Assembly (NCBI GenBank): GCA_023264755.1
Contig: JAHFVB010000327.1
Coordinates: 1 to 6,075, forward strand
Reading direction: 5' to 3'
DNA: 6,075 nt
DNA from: Mycobacterium sp.
Lineage (GTDB): Bacteria; Actinomycetota; Actinomycetes; Mycobacteriales; Mycobacteriaceae
In this document: in pieces, positions 1 through 4,569 of the stretch
Layout: each line of letters starts with the position of its first letter
Position numbering within the stretch: position 1 is the first letter of the stretch
The notes under the pieces: model-generated
Seen by the model: the letters and a program-made list of their open reading frames with translations, nothing else
What the model was told of the DNA's origin: nothing
Databases searched by the model: none
Position numbers and translations under genes: made by a program

Positions 1-833
1 AAGATTGCGTTGTCGTCGCCGGCCACCATGTGGCCGGCGCCGGCGACGTCGACGGCCGTCGCGCCGGGAATGAGTTCGAGCAGTTCGGCAGCCCCGGCCG
101 CGCTGACGATGTCCGACAGCACGCCCCGCACCAATAGCGTGGGCACGGTGATCCGCCGCGCGGCGTCGGCCATGCGTCGGTGCCGGGCTTCGGCATCGGC
201 ACCCAGCCCCTCACCGGGGCGAATGAAGGCCGGGTCCCAGTGCCAGTACAGCCGGCCGTCCTCGGCCAACCGCACGTTGCGCCGCAGCCCCTCGACGTTG
301 TCCGGGCGCGTCCGGTGCGGCTGATACGCGGCGACGGCGTCGGCTACCTCGTCCAGGCTGGCGAAGCCGGTCGGAGCCGAACCCATGAAGTCGCCGATCT
401 TCTGGACGCCCTCGAGTTCGACGCGCGGCACGATGTCGACGAGCACCAATGCCCTTGCCACGCCGCCCAATTCACCTTCGGCCACCATGGCCGTCATACC
501 GCCCATGGACGCCCCGATGAGCACCGGCAGCGTCGAGGCCGACTCGGCGAGTTGGTCGCGTACCCGCAGTAGATCCGCGACCAGGGCGTCCATGCCGTAG
601 TCGCCGTCCGGCGCCCAGGCACTCTCGCCGTGGCCGCGGGCATCGAGGGTGACCACGTCCCAGCCCTGGGCGGCCAACGAGCGCGCCGCGCGGTCCCACG
701 AATGTCGGGTCTGCCCGCCGCCGTGGAGCATCAGCACGGGTCCGCGGACCCCGCCGGTTCCCCAGCGGTCGCCGACCAGTGCGCCCGCCGCACCGGAGAA
801 CACCACCGGTCGTACGTCGAATGTCGCGGTCAT
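1..833 (-). CDS. Alpha/beta-fold hydrolase, 3' end cut by window edge
   Basis: Probable cytoplasmic serine hydrolase of the alpha/beta fold (esterase, lactonase or 'non-haem peroxidase' type); the substrate cannot be read from sequence. 277 complete codons are visible without a stop. Seen in order: the oxyanion-side HGGG at residues 37-40, the strand-turn motif DARGHGES at 64-71, the nucleophile elbow GASMGG with Ser109, the likely acid Asp241 in VLSDIV, and the catalytic His268 in GAGHM. The frame runs off the left edge just after the His motif, so only about 10-20 residues should be missing for a family of about 290. No signal peptide is visible. Start choice: an in-frame ATG 13 codons upstream (position 872) is possible, but that stretch uses codons rare in this DNA (TCA, TTA, CTA), is AT-rich like a promoter, and has no ribosome binding site. 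The ATG at 833 has GAAGGG about 10 bases upstream. It is divergent from the SDR gene. Confidence 0.88.
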   Translation of the reverse strand, partial: MTATFDVRPVVFSGAAGALVGDRWGTGGVRGPVLMLHGGGQTRHSWDRAARSLAAQGWDVVTLDARGHGESAWAPDGDYGMDALVADLLRVRDQLAESASTLPVLIGASMGGMTAMVAEGELGGVARALVLVDIVPRVELEGVQKIGDFMGSAPTGFASLDEVADAVAAYQPHRTRPDNVEGLRRNVRLAEDGRLYWHWDPAFIRPGEGLGADAEARHRRMADAARRITVPTLLVRGVLSDIVSAAGAAELLELIPGATAVDVAGAGHMVAGDDNAI

Positions 834-848
834 GCGCCCCAAGCCCTT

Positions 849-876
849 CGCTAGTTCACCTAATGATTGCATTGCG
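849..876. promoter_or_regulatory. AT-rich island in divergent gap, candidate promoter region
   Basis: The gap between the divergent hydrolase and SDR genes (834-1001) is GC-rich except for this short island, which is about 60% A/T. It contains a small dyad, AATG-ATTG-CATT (about 863-874). Its position just ahead of the hydrolase start makes it the best place for that gene's promoter, and possibly for the SDR gene as well. No convincing -10/-35 pair was found, so this is inferred from composition and position only. The rest of the gap holds nothing recognisable apart from the SDR ribosome binding site. Confidence 0.3.
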
Positions 877-981
877 CCCACGCTTGTCCGACCCCGGCGT
901 CGCCGCTCTCGCGCTCCGTGCCATCGTCGAGGTGCGGGCCGGCCGCTGGCGCTGGTTCGCAGCGCAGTGCCGCACATCCTC

Positions 982-989
982 GAGAGGAG
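982..989 (+). promoter_or_regulatory. Ribosome binding site deciding the SDR start
   Basis: GAGAGGAG lies 12 bases before the ATG at 1002. The spacing is a little long, but it is the only good Shine-Dalgarno match near the point where SDR homology begins. It argues against the in-frame upstream extension starting at 867. Confidence 0.55.
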
Positions 990-1001
990 CGTCGCCATCC
1001 G

Positions 1002-1784
1002 ATGAGCACCGACGAAACCACCACGCACGCAGCACTTTTCGATTTGACCGGGAAGCGCGCCCTGGTGACGGGTGGCACGCGCGGCATCGGGCTGATGATG
1101 GCCCGCGGGCTACTGCAGGCCGGTGCTCACGTGGTGATCAGCTCGCGCAAGGCCGATGCGTGCGAACGCGCTCGGGAGCAGTTGCCCGCCGACCTGTCCC
1201 GACACGACGAATGCCTACGCCTTGCCGAACTCGTCGGCGCCGATCCGGCCGGGCTGCACATCCTGGTCAACAACGCTGGAGCCACCTGGGGCGAGCCCCT
1301 GGAGACGTTCCCGGATGCGGCGTGGGACAAGGTCATCGACCTCAACCTCAAGTCGCCGTTCTGGCTGGTCCAGGCCCTGTTGCCGGCCCTGCGCCGCGCG
1401 GGCACGCACGACGATCCGGCCCGCGTCATCAACGTCGGCAGCATCGACGCACTACACGTCAGCCCGCTGCCCACGTACTCCTACTCCAGTAGCAAGGCCG
1501 CGCTGCACCAGCTGACTCGGGTCCTGGCCCGCGAACTGGGCCCGCAACACATCACGGTCAACGCGGTCGCCCCCGGCCCGTTCCCGTCGAAGATGATGGC
1601 GGCGACGCTCGAGGTCGCCGGGGACGCGATCGCGGCGGCCGCACCGCTGCGCCGCATCGGACGCGACGACGACATGGCCGGCATCGCGGTCTTCCTGGCC
1701 AGTCGCGCGGGCTCCTACCTGACCGGGACCATCATTCCTGTCGACGGCGGCATCGCCACGACCGCCAGCGGATCCTCGGGCTAG
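1002..1784 (+). CDS. SDR-family oxidoreductase, RhlG-like ketoacyl reductase type
   Basis: Classical short-chain dehydrogenase/reductase of 260 residues, the usual family length, predicted to be soluble and NAD(P)H-dependent. Seen: the cofactor motif TGGTRGIG at residues 23-30, NNAG at 90-93, and a complete catalytic tetrad of Asn115, Ser147 (NVGS), Tyr161 and Lys165 (YSSSK). A PG segment follows (APGPFPSKM) and the C-terminus carries TGTIIPVDGG. Arg27 in the glycine motif and Arg49 after the second strand suggest NADPH preference. From family memory, the combination GATWGEPLE, ARVINVGS, KAALHQLTRVLARELG and APGPFPSKM resembles RhlG-type 3-ketoacyl reductases and gluconate-5-dehydrogenase-like SDRs; the true substrate is unknown. 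The start at 1002 is chosen because the SDR fold begins at residue 13 and a ribosome binding site precedes it. The upstream in-frame extension from 867 shows no homology. It ends 9 bases from a convergent gene. Confidence 0.92.
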   Translation: MSTDETTTHAALFDLTGKRALVTGGTRGIGLMMARGLLQAGAHVVISSRKADACERAREQLPADLSRHDECLRLAELVGADPAGLHILVNNAGATWGEPLETFPDAAWDKVIDLNLKSPFWLVQALLPALRRAGTHDDPARVINVGSIDALHVSPLPTYSYSSSKAALHQLTRVLARELGPQHITVNAVAPGPFPSKMMAATLEVAGDAIAAAAPLRRIGRDDDMAGIAVFLASRAGSYLTGTIIPVDGGIATTASGSSG

Positions 1785-1793
1785 CACCCGGAG
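1775..1793. terminator. Small hairpin between convergent genes
   Basis: CTCGGG (1775-1780) pairs with CCCGgAG (1787-1793, one bulged G) around a six-base loop that includes the SDR stop. It sits in the 9-base convergent gap, so it could act in both directions. The stem is short and there is no T-tract, so this is weak evidence for termination. Confidence 0.3.
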
Positions 1794-2090
1794 CTACCCG
1801 GATGACCCCGAACCGCCCTTGCCGCGCAATTTGGCCGAGGCCGCTTCGATGAGCTCCGCGGTGGTGGGCTTGCCCGTCGTATCGGTCGGCTCGGTGCCCT
1901 TCGCCACCGCCAGCGCGATCAACACGTCGATGGCGGTGATGAACAGGCCCCACCAGTACATCCACTTCGTGTCGGGCTCCGGCTGAATGGCGAAGTAGGT
2001 GATGAGGAAGATCGGCCCCACGATCCCGCAGACGAGGACCGCCAACTGGATGCGTAGGTAGCGCCAAAACGTCGACATCGGTTGGCTCAC
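1794..2090 (-). CDS. Small two-helix membrane protein, function unknown
   Basis: A 98-residue integral membrane protein that I do not recognise. Two hydrophobic helices are visible, about residues 15-35 and 44-63, joined by a short polar loop (QPEPDTK). The tail after residue 64 is about 35 residues, charged and helix-prone, and ends in a Gly/Ser-rich stretch (GKGGSGSSG). Arg10 and Arg13 before helix 1 and Lys64 after helix 2 suggest that both ends face the cytoplasm. The chosen start is the GTG at 2090, which overlaps the TGA of the upstream dehydrogenase gene (GTGA), a typical translational-coupling arrangement. An internal ATG at 2078 would remove four residues and has no better ribosome binding site. 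Co-transcription with the dehydrogenase is likely. Whether the protein supports the enzyme, for example as a membrane anchor, cannot be told. No signal peptide cleavage site or enzymatic motif is seen. Confidence 0.78.
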   Translation of the reverse strand: MSQPMSTFWRYLRIQLAVLVCGIVGPIFLITYFAIQPEPDTKWMYWWGLFITAIDVLIALAVAKGTEPTDTTGKPTTAELIEAASAKLRGKGGSGSSG

Positions 2091-3247
2091 ACGCTAGTTG
2101 CGGTGCTGCGCGGATCGATCAGGATCTTGGCGTGTCGCTCGGGGTCGCCCAGGGCGCCAAACGCCGCCTCGACGCCGTCGAGCCCGACGACCCCGGTCAC
2201 CAGCCCAGAGGCGTCGAGTTTCCCGTCAGCCAACATGTGCAGCGTGTCGTGGAATTCCAGTGGCGTGTAACCGAATACGAAGCTCAGGTCGAGCTCCTTG
2301 GCGATGGCCATGCTGGGCCGGAACCGGTCCTCGCCCATGCACACCCCGACCACAACCACCCGGGTGCCGAGCGGGGCGGCGGTGAGCACGCCGTCGATCA
2401 TGCCGGGCACGCCGACGCATTCGAAGACCACCGGGCGCTTCGGTCCCGCGGCGCCGAGCCGCTCTGCCACCCGGTAGACGTGCGCCCAACCCGGCAGCTT
2501 GCGCAACTTGCCCATCGATCCGACGGCGAGTTCGTAGAGCGTGGTGGCATCGGTGATGACACCCTTCCTGGACGCGACCACGTCGTAGGGCGACCCCTCG
2601 GCCGGATCCACGACGACATCGGCCCCACACCGCGCCGCCAAGGCCCTTCGACCCGGGGAGAAGTCGCTCGCCACGATCGTGCCGACGCCCCTCGCCTTCA
2701 AGTTGCAGATGACGGCCAGGCCCACGGGTCCGCACCCGATCACGACGGCGACGTCACCCTTGCCGATGTCGCTGCGCCGCACGGCGTGCAGGGCCACCGC
2801 CATGGGCTCGGTCAGCGCGGCGGTGTCGGCATCCAGCCCGTTGGGCACGACGAACGTCAATGCGGCCTCGGCGAGCACCTGTTCGGCGTAACCACCGGGA
2901 GCCAGCGGGGACAGCCCGGTGAGGTGGACGGCCCCGTGGGACCGCACCAACGGGAACGACACCACCGGGGTGCCGACCTTGAACTCCTTGGCCACTCCCC
3001 GACCGCGTTCGGCAACCTCGCCGCAGAACTCGTGCCCCATCACGACCGCGGAATCGCCGCGCATGAAGTCCCGGTATCCCACGGCGGCCGTGACTTCGGC
3101 CAGCTCGTCGGAATGGTCCTTGGCGTGTAGGTCCGATCCGCAGATCCCGCATCGGCGCACGTCGAGCAGCAGCTGGCCGTCCGCGGGCTGCGGCGACGGC
3201 AGGTCGACGACCGACAAGGTGCCCTGCAGACAGCTGACGGCTCTCAT
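2087..3247 (-). CDS. Zinc-type alcohol dehydrogenase (MDR superfamily)
   Basis: A 386-residue medium-chain dehydrogenase expected to oxidise an alcohol or polyol with NAD. Seen: GICGSDLH with catalytic zinc ligand Cys36 and relay His41, GHE with His72-Glu73, the probable third zinc ligand Glu147 (LTEPMAV), the Rossmann motif GCGPVG at 171-176, and Asp195 at the end of the next strand, which favours NAD over NADP. Oddities: the four-cysteine structural-zinc lobe usual after GTPVV is absent (residues 95-118 have no Cys). The Cys36-His72 spacing is about 12 residues longer than usual. There is also an insertion of about 30 residues at roughly 226-268, before FECVG. Start choice: the ATG at 3247 gives the normal MRAV N-terminus and has GGGAG 10 bases upstream. 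It also overlaps the stop of a nine-codon upstream ORF. The membrane-protein gene downstream overlaps its stop. The exact substrate is not recognisable. Confidence 0.9.
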   Translation of the reverse strand: MRAVSCLQGTLSVVDLPSPQPADGQLLLDVRRCGICGSDLHAKDHSDELAEVTAAVGYRDFMRGDSAVVMGHEFCGEVAERGRGVAKEFKVGTPVVSFPLVRSHGAVHLTGLSPLAPGGYAEQVLAEAALTFVVPNGLDADTAALTEPMAVALHAVRRSDIGKGDVAVVIGCGPVGLAVICNLKARGVGTIVASDFSPGRRALAARCGADVVVDPAEGSPYDVVASRKGVITDATTLYELAVGSMGKLRKLPGWAHVYRVAERLGAAGPKRPVVFECVGVPGMIDGVLTAAPLGTRVVVVGVCMGEDRFRPSMAIAKELDLSFVFGYTPLEFHDTLHMLADGKLDASGLVTGVVGLDGVEAAFGALGDPERHAKILIDPRSTATSV

Positions 3248-3273
3248 CGGGGGAACGCTCCCGGGTTGGTCAT
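3244..3273 (-). CDS. Nine-codon upstream ORF coupled to the dehydrogenase
   Basis: Reading MTNPGAFPR then TGA, this tiny frame starts at an ATG preceded by the strongest ribosome binding site in the area, GGAGAAAGG at 3281-3289 with a 7-base spacer. Its stop overlaps the dehydrogenase start as ATGA. It could be a leader peptide that loads ribosomes for the dehydrogenase by termination-reinitiation. Alternatively, one missing C in the run of five C at its end would place this ATG in frame with the dehydrogenase and make it that enzyme's true N-terminus (MTNPGAFPPMRAV). The codons carry no regulatory signature such as repeated His, Cys or Trp. It is too short for any homology statement. Confidence 0.4.
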   Translation of the reverse strand: MTNPGAFPR

Positions 3274-3280
3274 GGCGTTA

Positions 3281-3289
3281 CCTTTCTCC
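3281..3289 (-). promoter_or_regulatory. Strong Shine-Dalgarno ahead of the mini-ORF
   Basis: On the minus strand this reads GGAGAAAGG, 7 bases before the ATG at 3273 but 33 bases before the dehydrogenase ATG at 3247. Ideal spacing to the mini-ORF and not to the enzyme is the main reason for taking the upstream frame seriously. Confidence 0.6.
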
Positions 3290-3356
3290 GCCTCGAGCGG
3301 ATTGCGAACCGAGCGGCCCCGGATGCGACGCCGTGACCCAGCCAACAGTGCGTTGC

Positions 3357-3382
3357 GGGTTTCCGCGTCAAAGGCCTGGGTA
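3357..3382 (+). promoter_or_regulatory. SigF-type promoter of the ferritin-like gene
   Basis: GGGTTT (3357-3362) is followed after exactly 15 bases by GGGTA (3378-3382). This matches the mycobacterial SigF consensus GGTTT-N15-17-GGGTA in both boxes and spacing. The predicted transcription start is near 3389, giving a leader of about 57 bases before the ATG at 3446. It would place the downstream gene in the general-stress or stationary-phase regulon. This is a consensus match, not a mapped start. Confidence 0.65.
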
Positions 3383-3428
3383 GCCGATCAGGGTAGGCGC
3401 TTTCGGCGTCATCCCAATCCACCACCCA

Positions 3429-3435
3429 GAAGGAG
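3429..3435 (+). promoter_or_regulatory. Ribosome binding site of the ferritin-like gene
   Basis: GAAGGAG ends 10 bases before the ATG at 3446 and fixes that start. An ATG at 3436 sits too close to this site and opens a different, non-conserved frame. Confidence 0.7.
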
Positions 3436-3445
3436 ATGATTCATC

Positions 3446-4405
3446 ATGGCTTCCAGCGAAGTCACCACCCTCATCGCGCAGTTGCGCACAGTACTGGAAT
3501 TGACCCACACCGAGGTTCAGGTTGCCGAGACCCGCATCGCGCAGGCTCGCACCGACGCCGTCAAGAAGGAGTTGACGGAGAACGCCCGACACGGCCGGGA
3601 GCGTGCGCTGACCATCGAGTCGGCGATCCGGGAGCTCGGGGGCTTCCCCGAGGTGGTCGGCCCGTTCCTCGGGCGCGCGGCAGCGGCGTTCAAGGCGATC
3701 GCCGAGCAGGCCCAGCCGTTCGACGAGGCCATCCTGGGTGACCTGATGCTCGAGCACCAGCTGCTCGACCGGGCCCGCTACCTCAAGGCGCTTGCCGTGG
3801 CCGCGCAGCGTACCGACATCGAGCAGCTGGCCACCAAGCTGATCACCGCCCACTCGGCGACGGTGGACTGGTTGACGACCGTGCTGGCCGAGGATGCGCT
3901 CGGTGGCCCCGCCGCCCTGCGTCGCACCCCCCTGCAGGCCGCCGCCGGGCTCGCGGTCAAGGCCGCCAACCTGCCCCTGATGTGGTCGGCCCGCGGGCTC
4001 GACCGGGTGGTCGACGCCCTGCGCCAGACCCAGCCGACCATCGATGGCCTGGCCAACCGCGGCGCCGAGGTCCGCGACGTCGCCACCAAGGCCTTCGCCG
4101 CGTCGCGGGATGCCGCGTTGGAGACCGCTGAGAAGGTGACCCGCGACGCCGGGGCCGCCGACGCCGCCGACGTCCTGCATTCGCTGCGGTCGGCCACCGG
4201 TGTGGTGACTCCGGAGGAGTTGCCGATCGCCGACTACGACAGCCTCAACGTCTCCGAGGCCGTGACCGCGGTCAAGGGGCTGGACGAAGCTGCCGACATT
4301 CGCGTCGTCATCGCCTACGAGGAGCAGCACAAGAACCGTCAGGGCGTCGTCTCGGCCGCGCAGGTCCGCGTCGCCGACATCGCCCGCGAGGTGGTCGGCG
4401 TCTAA
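3446..4405 (+). CDS. Ferritin-like helical protein with actinobacterial C-terminal module
   Basis: A 319-residue, almost entirely alpha-helical, cytoplasmic protein. Residues 1 to about 150 look like a ferritin-like four-helix bundle. Possible metal-ligand positions, one set per helix, are Glu18/His21 (LELTHTE), Glu45/His49/Glu52, Glu103/His104 (LEHQLLD) and His136. Residues about 150-250 form an Ala-rich, amphipathic linker of further helices. Residues about 255-319 form a compact module beginning LPIADYDSLNVSEAV and containing AYEEQHKNRQGV. From memory, similar LPIxDYDxL...AYExxHxxR modules end several actinobacterial proteins. The start is well supported by its ribosome binding site. The gene has its own SigF-like promoter and a downstream hairpin, so it is probably monocistronic and stress-induced. 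Iron storage, oxidative-stress protection or granule/lipid-droplet association are all possible. The metal site is inferred, not shown. Confidence 0.85.
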   Translation: MASSEVTTLIAQLRTVLELTHTEVQVAETRIAQARTDAVKKELTENARHGRERALTIESAIRELGGFPEVVGPFLGRAAAAFKAIAEQAQPFDEAILGDLMLEHQLLDRARYLKALAVAAQRTDIEQLATKLITAHSATVDWLTTVLAEDALGGPAALRRTPLQAAAGLAVKAANLPLMWSARGLDRVVDALRQTQPTIDGLANRGAEVRDVATKAFAASRDAALETAEKVTRDAGAADAADVLHSLRSATGVVTPEELPIADYDSLNVSEAVTAVKGLDEAADIRVVIAYEEQHKNRQGVVSAAQVRVADIAREVVGV

Positions 4406-4424
4406 CTCCGCCGTCTTCTCAACG

Positions 4425-4455
4425 GAACCCCGGTCACCTGGTGTGGCCGGGGTTT
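4425..4455 (+). terminator. Hairpin terminator after the ferritin-like gene
   Basis: A perfect 8-bp stem, AACCCCGG (4426-4433) with CCGGGGTT (4447-4454), encloses a 13-base loop in which CAC and GTG can pair further. It ends in TTT. It begins 20 bases after the stop codon at 4405. The short T-run is typical of mycobacterial intrinsic-like terminators. Confidence 0.6.
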
Positions 4456-4532
4456 CGCGTCATCCCGGGCTCGCCGCCGACTCGATGACAACCGCTGTTT
4501 TCGAAACCGCTCGCCACTCCGGCCACCCCTGA

Positions 4533-4547
4533 GAGGATCGAATCCTC
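4533..4547. promoter_or_regulatory. Perfect dyad upstream of the secreted hydrolase
   Basis: GAGGAT-CGA-ATCCTC is a perfect 6-bp inverted repeat with a 3-base centre, 22 bases before the ATG at 4570 and just ahead of the alternative GTG start at 4552. It could be a repressor operator or an mRNA hairpin in the leader. It is only weakly above chance for GC-rich DNA. A TTTCGAAA palindrome lies further upstream at 4499-4506. No convincing -10/-35 boxes were found in 4456-4569. Confidence 0.3.
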
Positions 4548-4569
4548 AACGGTGAGGTCGGGAGGTCGC

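Noticed and set aside
867..1001. In-frame 45-residue N-terminal extension of the SDR from a TTG
   Set aside because: No ribosome binding site, Cys/Pro/Arg-rich composition, and SDR similarity starts only after the ATG at 1002.
863..1004. Possible leaderless small ORF beginning MIALRPRLSD in the divergent gap
   Set aside because: Codon third positions look coding-like at first, but the frame runs on into the SDR gene out of phase with no stop until 1492. The -10-like TAGTTC is off consensus, so there is not enough to call a gene.
2132..3130. Plus-strand frame of 332 codons opposite the alcohol dehydrogenase
   Set aside because: His/Arg/Gly-rich composition typical of an antisense shadow; the minus frame carries all MDR motifs.
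3343..3371. TTGACG on the minus strand as a -35 box for the dehydrogenase operon
   Set aside because: No TANNNT-like -10 sequence lies at the right distance; the hexamer there reads CTGTTG.
3391..3395. Second GGGTA as another SigF -10 box
   Set aside because: No GTTT-like -35 lies 15-17 bases upstream of it.
3368..4330. Minus-strand frame of 320 codons opposite the ferritin-like gene
   Set aside because: Gly/Gln/Arg-rich shadow translation with no domain. The plus frame has a promoter, ribosome binding site, terminator and family-like motifs.
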